This document shows, one piece after another, positions 24,433 to 33,699 of a stretch of 64,000 nucleotides of DNA. Position numbers and translations under genes: made by a program. The DNA is from Acetobacter nitrogenifigens DSM 23921 = NBRC 105050 (lineage in GTDB: Bacteria; Pseudomonadota; Alphaproteobacteria; Acetobacterales; Acetobacteraceae): positions 1-64,000 of the forward strand of contig NZ_AUBI01000012.1 in NCBI RefSeq assembly GCF_000429165.1, given 5' to 3'. Numbering within the stretch: the first letter of the stretch is position 1; each line of letters starts with the position of its first letter. Below the pieces are notes generated by a model that saw nothing but the letters and a program-made list of their open reading frames with translations, did no database searches and was not told where the DNA came from.

Positions 24433-26859
24433 TCAGTAAGTGAACGACAGGCTTCCCAGGAAAGTTCGGCCGACCGAGGGGGTCGCCCTGTCGCTGAACA
24501 GGTTGGAATAATTCACCCGGTTCGTAAGATTGTATCCATTCAGCGCCATACGCCAGCGATGCCCGATGTTGTGAGAAATCATCGCATCCCAATCCATCGT
24601 GTGCGGCACACGCGCCGTATTCGCAGCGTTGAGGTAAACCGCGTCGCGCCATGTAAGTCCACCGCCAAACGTCACGTTCCAGGGCGTATCCGGGGCGATC
24701 GTATATGTCGTCCAGAGCGTCGCCATGTTCTTCGGCGCATACTGAATACGCTTTCCAACATCAGCCGCCGTCAAAGACCATGTCGTGGTCGCGTCATAAT
24801 AGGCGTATGTGCCAATCACGTTCCAGTTCTTGAGAATTTGCCCGGAAAGGCTGAGTTCCACGCCCTGATTTCTCTGGCGGTCGCTGGATGACGACACGGT
24901 TCCCGTGCTGGGATCGGTCATCATGGCGTTGCCCTTCTCGAGCCTGAAAACGGACGCTGTGGCGCCAAGTCGGCCATGGAAAAACTGCTGCTTGATCCCC
25001 AGTTCGTAGAGACTCGACTGCTCTGGCTTGAAGCCCTGAGTCGAGGATTTCAGCGGCTCGGAACTGTTCGTCACGTAGAGCCCGAGCGGCGTCGTCGAGC
25101 GCGCCCAGTTGAAATACACCATTGTATTCTTGCTTGGCGTGTACATCAGGCTGACCGTCGGATTGAACGTGTCCTGCTGCTGCCCGTAATGGACGCCGCC
25201 GCCAACCATCCCGCCATTCGCGGAGTAATGGCTGTTCCAGTGATCCCAGCGGAAGCCGCCCTTGATGGAGAACCACGGCGCGACCCACATCTGCTCCGAA
25301 AAGAAAGCGCCGACATCAGTGGCGTCGCCCGTCTTGTAGAGCGCTCGTCCCACTCCGGAGATATTCACCAGGTTACTTTGATACTGGCCGGCGCCGCCCA
25401 GCAGCAGCCCCGTCTGGGTATGAGAGGGGTGCACCAGACTCGTGGTGTCGGACGCCGTGCCATTCTGACCGTTAAAGTTATAGGCGTAGTTGGTGCGTCG
25501 GTCATAAACGTGTTCGACGTCCCACCCTGCAATCATCTCATGCTTGATCGATCCAGTTTTGAATTTCGCCAACACAGAGAAGACGTTCTGCACAGACCAG
25601 TCATTTTGCTGATATGGCTCAGGACCGCCAAGATGACCGCGACGGTCCACCGTCGCAGCGGAGGGGTCCGTAAAGAATTCACTGGCGCAGGTCGTGTCGC
25701 AACCCGGTTGGGACGCAGAGAACCAGCGCTGATACATGCCGCCACGAAGATCATCGAACACAGTGATGTACTGACTGATCTCTGACTGAAGCCTGCCAGT
25801 CAGCATGTTTTCATTGGTGACGTCCTGATCGTAATTCGTTCCATACCAGTTGTGACGGTTCAGCCCATATTCCGTGGCCGGACGAGCGATCGCGGTCCCC
25901 GGTTTCGTGATGACCGGCACGCCATAATCGGGAATCCGGTTATCCGACTGGTGAAAATATTCCAGCGTGAAAGTCGTTTTCGTCCCCAGCCCAAACCCTA
26001 TCGACGGCGCCAACCCCCAACGATGGGAGTAAATATTGTCTCGCCCAACCTCGTTGTTTTCATTCCCCATCCCGGTAATACGGATCGCCGTGTGCTCGCC
26101 TATCTGCTGGTTGAAATCCAGTGTCCCTCGATAGTATTCACCAGAGCCGCCAGAGAATTGCGCGCCGTAGTTGTTACCCAGATGCGCCACCTTGGTGGTA
26201 ATGTTGATGGCGCCGCCTGTCGTTCCGTTTCCAAACACCTCCGAAGATGGTCCCTTGATGACGGAGATGTGGTCGTAGTCGAAACTGTCGCGCGTATAGA
26301 CGCCGAAATCTCGCAAGCCATTTTCGTAAATATCGTTCTGGGCCTGGAACCCGCGGATCAGGAACTGATCCCCCGACATCCCGCCCTCGCCCTCGCCCAC
26401 CGAAGCCGTAACGCCCGGCACGTCCCGCAACGCCTCGTCAAGCGATTTGACGTTCTGCTGCTCCATCAGAATGCGCGGAACAGCGTTCACCGTCTGCGGC
26501 GTATGCATGATATCCTGCGGCATACGGCCAATGCCGATCGGATCGTTCAGAATATTCATGCTGCGTCCGGTGACGAGCAAAGACTCCCCATCGCCAGACT
26601 GAGCGCTTCTGCCCGTCTTCCGGGCGGCGTGCTCGTCCCCGTTTAATGCCGCCGCAGGAGCATATCCGGGAGCAGGCGACGGCGTGTTTGTCGCGGGTTT
26701 ACTTGCCTCTGCGACGTGCCGGTGATGGTGTTTGTGGCGTTGCGGGCTCTGCGTCTGGTCATTCGCGCTTGCGAGCGGCGCACCAAGCGAAGCCCCCATG
26801 GCGAGGGAGCCGAGAGCAAGGGACAACGAAGGGGTGCGATACTTGGCGCCGGAAGACAA
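24433..26859 (-). CDS. TonB-dependent siderophore receptor (Fiu/PiuA-like)
   Basis: From a TTG at 26857-26859 (CAGGAG eight bases upstream) the product has 808 residues. The N-terminus has a signal to about residue 32, a His-rich segment RHKHHHRH at 41-48, a TonB-box-like ESLLVTG at 92-98 and a plug with TPQTVNAVPRILMEQQNVKSL and VIKGPSSEVFGNGTTGGAIN. The barrel carries the SDNRIPDYGVPV segment seen in Fiu/PiuA catecholate receptors and ends in SLSFTY. It should take up catecholate-iron complexes. A longer frame to 26913 would overlap the Fur-like box, so the later start is preferred. A Sel1 gene lies upstream on the same strand. Confidence 0.92.
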   Translation of the reverse strand: MSSGAKYRTPSLSLALGSLAMGASLGAPLASANDQTQSPQRHKHHHRHVAEASKPATNTPSPAPGYAPAAALNGDEHAARKTGRSAQSGDGESLLVTGRSMNILNDPIGIGRMPQDIMHTPQTVNAVPRILMEQQNVKSLDEALRDVPGVTASVGEGEGGMSGDQFLIRGFQAQNDIYENGLRDFGVYTRDSFDYDHISVIKGPSSEVFGNGTTGGAINITTKVAHLGNNYGAQFSGGSGEYYRGTLDFNQQIGEHTAIRITGMGNENNEVGRDNIYSHRWGLAPSIGFGLGTKTTFTLEYFHQSDNRIPDYGVPVITKPGTAIARPATEYGLNRHNWYGTNYDQDVTNENMLTGRLQSEISQYITVFDDLRGGMYQRWFSASQPGCDTTCASEFFTDPSAATVDRRGHLGGPEPYQQNDWSVQNVFSVLAKFKTGSIKHEMIAGWDVEHVYDRRTNYAYNFNGQNGTASDTTSLVHPSHTQTGLLLGGAGQYQSNLVNISGVGRALYKTGDATDVGAFFSEQMWVAPWFSIKGGFRWDHWNSHYSANGGMVGGGVHYGQQQDTFNPTVSLMYTPSKNTMVYFNWARSTTPLGLYVTNSSEPLKSSTQGFKPEQSSLYELGIKQQFFHGRLGATASVFRLEKGNAMMTDPSTGTVSSSSDRQRNQGVELSLSGQILKNWNVIGTYAYYDATTTWSLTAADVGKRIQYAPKNMATLWTTYTIAPDTPWNVTFGGGLTWRDAVYLNAANTARVPHTMDWDAMISHNIGHRWRMALNGYNLTNRVNYSNLFSDRATPSVGRTFLGSLSFTY

Positions 26860-26909
26860 AGACGCTGCTCCTGCAAATGATTCTGAATACGAATTAAGCC
26901 TTCTGTCAT

Positions 26910-26928
26910 TCAAATGATAACCATTTGC
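26910..26928 (-). promoter_or_regulatory. Fur-box-like operator upstream of the Fiu-like receptor
   Basis: Read on the minus strand, this 19-mer agrees with the classical Fur box at about 12 of 19 positions. It contains the perfect inverted pair CAAATG / CATTTG around a 5-base centre. It sits about 50 bases before the preferred start codon. This fits iron-repressed expression of the receptor. Confidence 0.6.
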
Positions 26929-27014
26929 AAGTGCAATCAGGACACACCTGACATCAAAAGATATGATTCGGTCAGATTTCTGATATGCAACGGAAGCAAT
27001 TCAGACGCTTTCCG

Positions 27015-27779
27015 TTACTGATCCGCCGCGACGCCCAAAGCGCCCAGCCGCGCCCGCGCGCGCTCAAGCAACGCCGTGTCTCCAGCGGCGCCCAAGCTTC
27101 GCAGCCGTTTTTCCATCGCGAGCAAGATGTCGCTGGTGGCCTCTTCTACCGCGCGACGCCACCACGTCAGCGCATCTTCACGCCGCCCCATTTCAAGCAA
27201 CGCCGTCGCGTAATTATGCTGCCCTCTGTAATCACCGCCCTCAGCCGACCGCCTGTACCACTGAAGCGCAACTTCTGGATCACGCGGCGTATGCCATCCC
27301 TCCTCGGTAAATCTCCCGACGAGGTTCATAGACTTTGCGTGCCCACGGTCAGCCGCGCTGCGAAAAAGAAACAGTGCTTGCTCAAGGTCTGCAGGACGAC
27401 CAAGACCCCGCATGGTCATGATTCCGAGGTTGTAACACCCCCAAAGATCACCCAAATCCGCCGCAGCCCTGTAGCTGCTGACCGCTTTGGCAAGGTCAAC
27501 AGGGCAACCCCAGCCGAAATGATGGCACCGGCCCAGCATGTTGTACGCCGGAGCATACCCTGCGCCTGCGGCGATGGCGTACCACTCCCGTCCCTGTTCG
27601 GGATCTCGTGGGCCGTACTGATCGCTTAGAAGAATATCGCCCCATCGAACCTGATCGAGAACATGCCCCTGTGCCGCACGTTCGCGGATCTCGAGAACAA
27701 AATCCGGCAAAGGCGTCGCAGATTTCTTCGTCGTAACGGGGCGACGAGACATTCGCCGCAGGAGGTTGTCGAAAGCCAC
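27015..27779 (-). CDS. Sel1-repeat protein
   Basis: This 254-residue cytoplasmic protein is built of Sel1-like (TPR-related) repeats: QGREWYAIAAGAGYAPAYNM, LAKAVSSYRAAADLGDLWGC, LEQALFLFRSAADRGHAKSM and PEVALQWYRRSAEGGDYRGQ. Each has the ALxWYRxAAxxGxxxA pattern. Such solenoids mediate protein contacts. It is directly upstream of the Fiu-like receptor on the same strand. In Pseudomonas a Sel1 gene, an iron/2-oxoglutarate oxygenase (PiuC) and the PiuA receptor form a cluster; here the oxygenase is absent from the window. Length and start (27779) are plausible, with no strong ribosome site seen. Confidence 0.85.
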   Translation of the reverse strand: MAFDNLLRRMSRRPVTTKKSATPLPDFVLEIRERAAQGHVLDQVRWGDILLSDQYGPRDPEQGREWYAIAAGAGYAPAYNMLGRCHHFGWGCPVDLAKAVSSYRAAADLGDLWGCYNLGIMTMRGLGRPADLEQALFLFRSAADRGHAKSMNLVGRFTEEGWHTPRDPEVALQWYRRSAEGGDYRGQHNYATALLEMGRREDALTWWRRAVEEATSDILLAMEKRLRSLGAAGDTALLERARARLGALGVAADQ

Positions 27780-28369
27780 TGTTATAAATTCTCATGCGAT
27801 TGGTTGCGGGGAACCTCGTATTGCGAACGAAAGTCAGTCACAGCTCGATAGATATAGCCGCACAGAACGTCAACCAGGAACGCACACGCGCATGGTCAGC
27901 GTTCCTTTAAAAACTCATACCAGACGTAAGCGATCGCGTTACCATGCCCATATCTTGTTAACAGACATGCCTTTTTCTATACTCTGCATTCCATTGATGA
28001 CGAGAGCCCTCACTGAGGGAACGCGCGCCCCTCGATAATTTCGAAGTATTTTCGCAAGTATGAGCAGAGATTATCGGTAACTATATATAAGTATTTTTCG
28101 GTTTTATTTTTATTTTTTAATCCCACACCAAAACCCAAAAAATACATCACGCGATAAAGCGAAGAAAAACAATACAACAAGATCGATGTTGCGGGCGTAC
28201 CAGAAAAACAGACTAACTCTATATTTAATAAAACACCTATATAATACTGAATTTATCGCCGCCGACTACAAAACCCCCTCCGCAGGACAACAGATCGAAG
28301 CAGACACAGAGCACTGAAGTTAAGGCTGCCCCAACTCCAGACGTTACGTCGAACCGCCGGACCCGACGC
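27780..28369. other. 590-bp gap with a strongly AT-rich core
   Basis: This lies between the Sel1 start and the glycosylase stop. The centre (about 28040-28260) is rich in A and T homopolymer-like runs, in contrast to both flanks. It could hold the Sel1 promoter and a transferred or remnant segment. Only short open frames lacking family matches were seen. No RNA gene was recognised. Confidence 0.35.
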
Positions 28370-29020
28370 TCACCCGGTAAGGACGTTGGCCGCGACTGCC
28401 CGTCCCTCCTCGCTCGCCCGCCACAGATACCAGGTCGCGACGGAGCGCCAAGGCGCGAGCGGAAGAGACTCTTCCAGCAACGCACGAGGTTTCGGCTGCG
28501 CATCCAGCCCCTTTATACGCCGCCACCCTTCCCGCACCCCAAAATCGTCGACCGGCATCACGTCCGGCCGCCCAAGCGTGAACATCAGCAGCATCTCGAC
28601 AGTCCAGCGACCGACGCCTTTCAACGAAATCAGACGCGCGATCAGCTTCTCGTCATCAAGACGCGCCGCCTGCGCGCGAGACGGCACGGTCCCGTCAAGT
28701 CTCGCCCGAGCAAGCCCCTGCAGCGTTTCGGCCTTGCGCGCCGACAGGCCGCAGCCGCGCAGACACCCTTCGTCCTGCTCCAGCAACCACTCCGCAGAAG
28801 GAAGACCGCCAGCCGCCGCCTCCAGACGACCAAGGATCGCAGCCGCCGCGCGGCCGTGCAGTTGCTGATAGACCACGGCCCGCACCAAGGCGTCATATGG
28901 TTCACGCCGTTCCCTGTCCTGCGTGAGGCGACATCGACCGACGCGCCTGATCAGCGCCGCCATGTCCGGATCGGCCTCCGACAGATGACGTTCAGCCACG
29001 CGATGAGAGAGTGCGGGCAT
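28370..29020 (-). CDS. DNA-3-methyladenine glycosylase II (AlkA-type, HhH-GPD)
   Basis: From the ATG at 29018-29020 (AGGAG ten bases upstream) the protein has 216 residues, the size of compact bacterial AlkA enzymes without the extra N-terminal domain. The helix-hairpin-helix LISLKGVGRWTVEMLLMFTLGR is followed by VMPVDDFGVREG, where the second Asp (about 159) is the catalytic base. PYDALVRAVVYQQLHGRAA and GLSARKAETL are also family-typical. It removes alkylated purines from DNA in base excision repair. A longer frame to 29218 adds residues without homology. The gene is transcribed alone. Confidence 0.92.
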   Translation of the reverse strand: MPALSHRVAERHLSEADPDMAALIRRVGRCRLTQDRERREPYDALVRAVVYQQLHGRAAAAILGRLEAAAGGLPSAEWLLEQDEGCLRGCGLSARKAETLQGLARARLDGTVPSRAQAARLDDEKLIARLISLKGVGRWTVEMLLMFTLGRPDVMPVDDFGVREGWRRIKGLDAQPKPRALLEESLPLAPWRSVATWYLWRASEEGRAVAANVLTG

Positions 29021-29645
29021 GAGGCAATCACTCCTGTCGCCAGACCACATGACGGTTCGAACCGATTCGAGCGTCTGCACATTGTCTGATCCAATGAACA
29101 CCCGTGACCACATAGCCACGCTCACCGGAACAAGTCCGCCTGACATATCGCGCCCGTCAGGCGACAGTAAGCTCAACCTGCCCTGATGCAGCGCCGCCTC
29201 TTTCACGACATGCGGCAATCACGGTCAAAACATAAGCGTTCGTTTAAGAGGATCAGACACTGCTCGCCTCTCGACCCGCTAGCGTATGCGCACGCATGAC
29301 GCATCGGCGCCGCAAGCGAAGATGGAGCAGAAGCGAACCGGATCGAGCGGTAAGGTTTGCGTCCGACAACACGTCCGCTTTTATTGAGAAACAGTTCACG
29401 CCGCCAGAAGCAGGACCGCCCCGCAAGCGACGCCACGTCCCCACCCAGAGCGCCACAACCGCGCCGTCGAGGAATCCCGGCCGACGCACGGTGAATCCGG
29501 CCTGATAATTCCGCGCTCAGGCGGACTGATACGTTGCATTACCTTAACCCGGCAGGATACGGGTGGCCACGCGCTGACGGCGGTGGCAGATTGAGACGGC
29601 GGCTCGCAGGCAAACGCAGGTCCATCCGGAGAACGACCCTTTTTC
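29021..29645. other. 625-bp gap before the TonB-like gene; no gene accepted
   Basis: GC-rich sequence with several overlapping short frames on both strands (for example minus 29253-29489 and 29396-29647). None has a recognised domain, signal peptide or well-placed ribosome site. The right end should hold the promoter of the TonB-like gene. A decayed gene is possible but cannot be named. Confidence 0.35.
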
Positions 29646-30800
29646 ATGACGGTGACGCTGAGGCCTTATTCCCGCGTCAGGGATCCAAGGGAGCCGGTGC
29701 TGGTTCCGCGTCACGGCGAGACACGCCCGGGCGCAGCGGCGCCGAGACCGCTCGCGTCATCCGACGAGAACGGTCGCAATGGACTTGCGCCCACATTCAT
29801 CGACCGCCCCGAGGGCTACCGCAAACTGCGTCGCACCAGGACGCCCATGCGGCCCCGGCAGATTTTCGCCGACCCAGACATTGTGGCCGTGCTGGTCATC
29901 TCGATGGCGCTGCACGCCGCGTTGCTGGCCTTCGCCCTGATAATGGCCGCGCATCATCGGCCGCGGGGGTCGCCGATGGCCCCAGAATCGAATTCCGTGG
30001 ACATGATGTTCGTTACCCCGCCAGCCCAGAGCGGCATGGTCGGCGAACATTCTGACGACGCCGCCGGCGGCAACGCCTCGTCCTCGTCCTCTCAAAGCAG
30101 CGACGCCGAGCCGGAGAAAGCCGAGTCCGCCAAGGGAGACGCGCAGCCGACGCCTGAGACGCCGTCCACGCCGCCGCTTCCGCAGGCCTCCGCCGACGAA
30201 AGCTACCCGACGCCCACGCCGACCCCCGCGCCGATCAACCCGACGTCAAGCAACTCCGGGCAGGGAAGCAAGCAGACAGAGAAGCAGTCGACGCACAAGC
30301 AGTCGGTGCAGCGCCAGACGCATCGCCAGCACGCGCCGTCCCCGTTCGACACGCCTATGGACCTGTCACTCGACCAGTCCTCCGCGCCGCGCCGCAACCG
30401 GCGTGGGCGTTCGGGCGGCTCCGGCGGTCCCATCGACCTCTCGATCGGGCCTATGGTGCAGAACGGCCGTCTCAACGCGCCTTATTCCACGCGATCCACG
30501 ACGCGCGGCGTCAGCGACGATTACAGCGCCGAGGTCGACCGCTGGATACGCCGCCACATGTACTATCCGGAGGACGCAGCCCGAAACGGCGAGGAAGGTC
30601 CGTCCTCCGTACATGTCGTGATCGACAGGGCCGGACGCGTGCGGTTCGTCCGTCTGACGGGACAGTCAGGCTCCTATGAACTCGACGCCTCGACGACCGG
30701 CATGTTCCATGGCGCAGAACTGCCGCCGGTGCCGCCTGACATTCCGGGCGACCACTTCGATCTCGACGTTACGATCAACTACATACTTATCCGGCACTGA
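29646..30800 (+). CDS. TonB-like energy-transducing protein
   Basis: This 384-residue protein has a basic cytoplasmic leader of ~75 residues, a single membrane helix (about 78-102, IVAVLVISMALHAALLAFALIM) and a long Ser/Pro/Thr/Gln-rich periplasmic spanner. A C-terminal domain of about 90 residues (YSAEVDRWIRRHMYYPEDAA, then VHVVIDRAGRVRFVRLTGQSG) has the TonB/TolA C-terminal pattern. It may energise the receptors in this window with an ExbBD pair located elsewhere. The cytoplasmic leader is longer than usual; an ATG at residue 68 would give a classical short one. Confidence 0.8.
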   Translation: MTVTLRPYSRVRDPREPVLVPRHGETRPGAAAPRPLASSDENGRNGLAPTFIDRPEGYRKLRRTRTPMRPRQIFADPDIVAVLVISMALHAALLAFALIMAAHHRPRGSPMAPESNSVDMMFVTPPAQSGMVGEHSDDAAGGNASSSSSQSSDAEPEKAESAKGDAQPTPETPSTPPLPQASADESYPTPTPTPAPINPTSSNSGQGSKQTEKQSTHKQSVQRQTHRQHAPSPFDTPMDLSLDQSSAPRRNRRGRSGGSGGPIDLSIGPMVQNGRLNAPYSTRSTTRGVSDDYSAEVDRWIRRHMYYPEDAARNGEEGPSSVHVVIDRAGRVRFVRLTGQSGSYELDASTTGMFHGAELPPVPPDIPGDHFDLDVTINYILIRH

Positions 30801-30851
30801 CGCGCGCCTTCGCGCCGCGCCAGACCCGGGAGCGGACGCAGGAGAGCCAGA

Positions 30852-32357
30852 ATGCCTGAAACACAAACGATCGAAACACTTGAGATCGGGATGCTGGCGG
30901 CCGGGACGCAAGCGATACTGAGCGAAGTCGGTTCGGACTTCGTCTCATTCACTGACGCTGGCGATGCCGTGCAGCGGATCGAAGCGCTGTATGAAGAGAG
31001 CGCCGAGGCGCTGCGCGCCGCGTTCCGTAACCGCGAAGCGGGTTCGATCGCTCAGCCGACCTACCCCTACCTGGCCTTCCCGGTCTCTCACGGCCCTGCG
31101 CCGGGCGTCCGTCCGCCCTTCGACATCGTGCTCGAACCCGGCTTTTACGGCACGACGCTAACCCGGCCGACTTTGTTTCACGACTATCTTCTCGAGCAGA
31201 TCGAGTTGTTGATTCGTCATTACGAGCAACCCGTTCTAGTCGGCAGGTCACGCCGCCCGATCCCGCTCCCCTACGTCATGGACGATGCGGTGGCCGGGTT
31301 GACCGAAGCGGACCTCCGCCTGTTGCAGGACCACTTCGCCCTGCCAAACCTGCGCGCAACGGACGATTCCATAGCAAACTGCGCGCTGGTGCCCGAAGAC
31401 GGACGCCCACGCCCTCTGGCGCTGTTTACAGCAGAGCGCACGGATTACTCGCTGGCCCGCCTGCACCACTACACCGGCACGGCCCCTGCGCATTTTCAAC
31501 GTTTCATTCTGCTGACCAATTACCAGCGTTACGTCGACGCCTTTCGCGCCTATGGCCAGCAGGAGGTCCTCAAGGGCGGCGAATACGATGCGTTCATCGA
31601 GCCGGGCGATATCATTTTCCAGCAGGACACCGCCGAAACCGGTGGTGGGACCGCCCAGCTGACCAGCCTCCCGCAGATGCCCGCGTATCATCTGCGCCGC
31701 CCGGACGGGAACGGAATCACGCTGGTCAATATCGGCGTCGGTCCCGCAAACGCGAAGACCATCACCGACCATATGGCTGTCCTGCGGCCGCATTGCTGGC
31801 TGATGGTCGGGCACTGTGCCGGGCTCCGTCGCACCCAGCTTCTCGGAGACTATGTCCTCGCACACGGCTATGTACGGCAGGATCATGTTCTGGACGACGA
31901 CCTGCCGCCATGGGTGCCGGTTCCGCCCATCGCCGAGATTCAGGTGGCGCTTCAGGAAGTGACTGCGCGCGTCACCGGGCTGCGTCACGCTGAATTGAAG
32001 ACACGATTGCGTACCGGAACCGTGATGACGACCGACAACCGGAACTGGGAATTGCGGCTGAACGCGCTGTTCGCAGAGATCAACATGTCGCGTGCGATCG
32101 CCGTCGACATGGAATCCGCAACGATCGCAGCCAACGGTTTCCGGTTCCGCGTGCCCTACGGCACGCTCCTGTGCGTATCCGACAAGCCGCTGCACGGAGA
32201 ATTGAAGCTGCGTGGAATGGCCAACGCCTTCTACCGGGAGCGCGTAAACCAGCATCTCGTCGTCGGAATCGAGACCATGCGCCTGTTGCGCGAACAGGGG
32301 GTGGCGGGGCTACACTCACGCAAGCTGCGCGGTTTTGACGAGCCGCCGTTCCGCTGA
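30852..32357 (+). CDS. amn: AMP nucleosidase
   Basis: This 501-residue protein matches Amn in length (E. coli 484) and layout. An N-terminal AMN domain has FDIVLEPGFYGTTLTRPTLF and YVDAFRAYGQ. A C-terminal nucleoside-phosphorylase-like domain has GVGPANAKTITDHMAVLRPHCWLMVGHCAGLR, DYVLAHGYVRQDHVLDDDLP and VDMESATIAANGFRFRVPYGTLLCVSDKPLHGELKLRG. It hydrolyses AMP to adenine and ribose 5-phosphate. Two downstream genes on the same strand include a phosphoribosyltransferase-like protein that could turn adenine back to AMP, so adenylate balance is a plausible shared theme. Confidence 0.95.
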   Translation: MPETQTIETLEIGMLAAGTQAILSEVGSDFVSFTDAGDAVQRIEALYEESAEALRAAFRNREAGSIAQPTYPYLAFPVSHGPAPGVRPPFDIVLEPGFYGTTLTRPTLFHDYLLEQIELLIRHYEQPVLVGRSRRPIPLPYVMDDAVAGLTEADLRLLQDHFALPNLRATDDSIANCALVPEDGRPRPLALFTAERTDYSLARLHHYTGTAPAHFQRFILLTNYQRYVDAFRAYGQQEVLKGGEYDAFIEPGDIIFQQDTAETGGGTAQLTSLPQMPAYHLRRPDGNGITLVNIGVGPANAKTITDHMAVLRPHCWLMVGHCAGLRRTQLLGDYVLAHGYVRQDHVLDDDLPPWVPVPPIAEIQVALQEVTARVTGLRHAELKTRLRTGTVMTTDNRNWELRLNALFAEINMSRAIAVDMESATIAANGFRFRVPYGTLLCVSDKPLHGELKLRGMANAFYRERVNQHLVVGIETMRLLREQGVAGLHSRKLRGFDEPPFR

Positions 32358-32444
32358 CCTCCGGTCCCGGCCCCCGCCTGTCTTCAAGGCGGCGGCGCCT
32401 TCCGAGGCGAAGCAGTCACTGTTGTTGATGTGAGGATACTCTCT

Positions 32445-32861
32445 GTGCCGACGCCCCCATCCAGCCCGCCTGAAGTGATACCGACGATCCGGGTGGTCGC
32501 GATGCCAACCGACACCAATCCCGCTGGCGACATCTTCGGCGGTTGGCTCGTTTCACAGATGGATCTCGCGGCCGGCACCGCTGCAGCGTTCCGCGCGCAG
32601 GGGCGCTGCGTGACGGTCGCGATCGACAGCTTCATTTTCCATGAGCCCGTCATCGTCGGCGACGAGGTCAGCATCTACACCAAGATCGTGCAGACCGGCC
32701 GCAGTTCCATGGTCATCCATGTCGAGACCTGGCGCCGCGCCCGGAACACCAAGGACCGCCGCAAGGTCACGCAAGGAAAATTCACCTTCGTGGCGCTGGA
32801 CGAAAATCGCAAACCCCGCCCGCTCCCTCCGGAGGACGGCTTCGATACGGTCACAGCGTGA
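32445..32861 (+). CDS. Acyl-CoA thioesterase (YciA-like hotdog fold)
   Basis: The GTG at 32445 has GAGG ten bases upstream; an earlier GTG at 32430 lacks a site. The 138-residue product shows the YciA/BACH pattern: IRVVAMPTDTNPAGDIFGGWLVSQMDLAAG, with the catalytic Asp on the hotdog helix, then CVTVAIDSFIFHEPVIVGDEVSIYTKIV and FTFVALDENRKPRPLP. Such enzymes hydrolyse short to medium acyl-CoAs in the cytoplasm. The stop overlaps the next gene by 4 bp (GTGA), coupling it to the phosphoribosyltransferase-like gene. The link to purine salvage is not obvious. Confidence 0.9.
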   Translation: MPTPPSSPPEVIPTIRVVAMPTDTNPAGDIFGGWLVSQMDLAAGTAAAFRAQGRCVTVAIDSFIFHEPVIVGDEVSIYTKIVQTGRSSMVIHVETWRRARNTKDRRKVTQGKFTFVALDENRKPRPLPPEDGFDTVTA

Positions 32862-33514
32862 GTCACGGTCAGGACAACCAGATAACCCCCGGCGGCTCCA
32901 GCCCGCCGCTGGCTTCCACGACTTGGCGCGTGGACGTGGCGGGCCGCGAGATCGAACTGCCGATAACGCCTGTCAAGCCGGACCTCGCCATCGCCCTGAT
33001 GATGATTACGGACATGGGCGTGTCGTTCGGCGATCATATCGGCGCTGAACTGGCGAAGATTCTGCGCCCCTTACAGCCGGAGATCGTCGTCGGTGCGGCG
33101 ACGCTCGGCATTCCGGTCGCCATCGAAGTCACCCGCCATCTCGGCCTCGACCAGTACATAATCCTGCAGAAATCTCCGAAACTGCACCTGACGAACGCGC
33201 TGAGCAGACCGTTGCAGTCGATCACCTCTCACGGCGATCAGGCCCTTCGCCTCGACCGCGCTGCTCTGCCGCTGCTGATGCGCCGTCGGGTGGTCATCGT
33301 TGACGACGTAATCGCGACGGGCGGCAGCATCGCAGCCTGCATTGCGCTCGCACGGGATGCTGCGGCGGAAGTCGTCGGCGTCGGGTGCGTGTTGACGGAC
33401 GGCGCCGACTGGCGCGCCAGACTGGGCGAGGACGCCGGACTGGTCCGCTCGCTCGCCCACGTGCCACAGTTCAGGCCAACCACCCTCGGAGTATGGGAAC
33501 CGATCGAGGAGTAG
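32858..33514 (+). CDS. Phosphoribosyltransferase-like protein (adenine PRT-like)
   Basis: This 218-residue protein is a type I phosphoribosyltransferase. The PRPP-binding loop is VVIVDDVIATGGS at residues 145-157, and a GAATLGIPVAIEV segment precedes it. Upstream ILQKSPKLHLTNAL resembles the flexible hood of APRT/XPRT enzymes. The first ~35 residues are not typical. It starts with GTG inside the thioesterase stop and follows AMP nucleosidase by two genes, so adenine is the most attractive substrate. Related proteins annotated only as phosphoribosyltransferase exist, so exact base specificity is open. Confidence 0.8.
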   Translation: MSHGQDNQITPGGSSPPLASTTWRVDVAGREIELPITPVKPDLAIALMMITDMGVSFGDHIGAELAKILRPLQPEIVVGAATLGIPVAIEVTRHLGLDQYIILQKSPKLHLTNALSRPLQSITSHGDQALRLDRAALPLLMRRRVVIVDDVIATGGSIAACIALARDAAAEVVGVGCVLTDGADWRARLGEDAGLVRSLAHVPQFRPTTLGVWEPIEE

Positions 33515-33699
33515 GCTCAGTCTGCTCGCCAACGCGTTCCGCAGCCGAACCTGCCATCTTCTATACCTCACGATTTCTGCCGCTCGCTCCGGGACGTCCT
33601 GCAAATTTTCCATGTGTCGGCGCCCGTTTCAGAAACACGCGATTAAACCTATCGAAACCGCTCTCACGCAGGATGCTCCTGACAACAGAGGCATTCCGA

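Noticed and set aside
26860-26913. Upstream TTG start for the Fiu-like receptor
   Set aside because: No ribosome site, and it would overlap the Fur-like operator; the TTG at 26857-26859 has CAGGAG at good spacing.
29221-29645. Overlapping short frames on both strands before the TonB-like gene
   Set aside because: GC-rich sequence commonly yields such frames; none has a recognisable domain or start signal.
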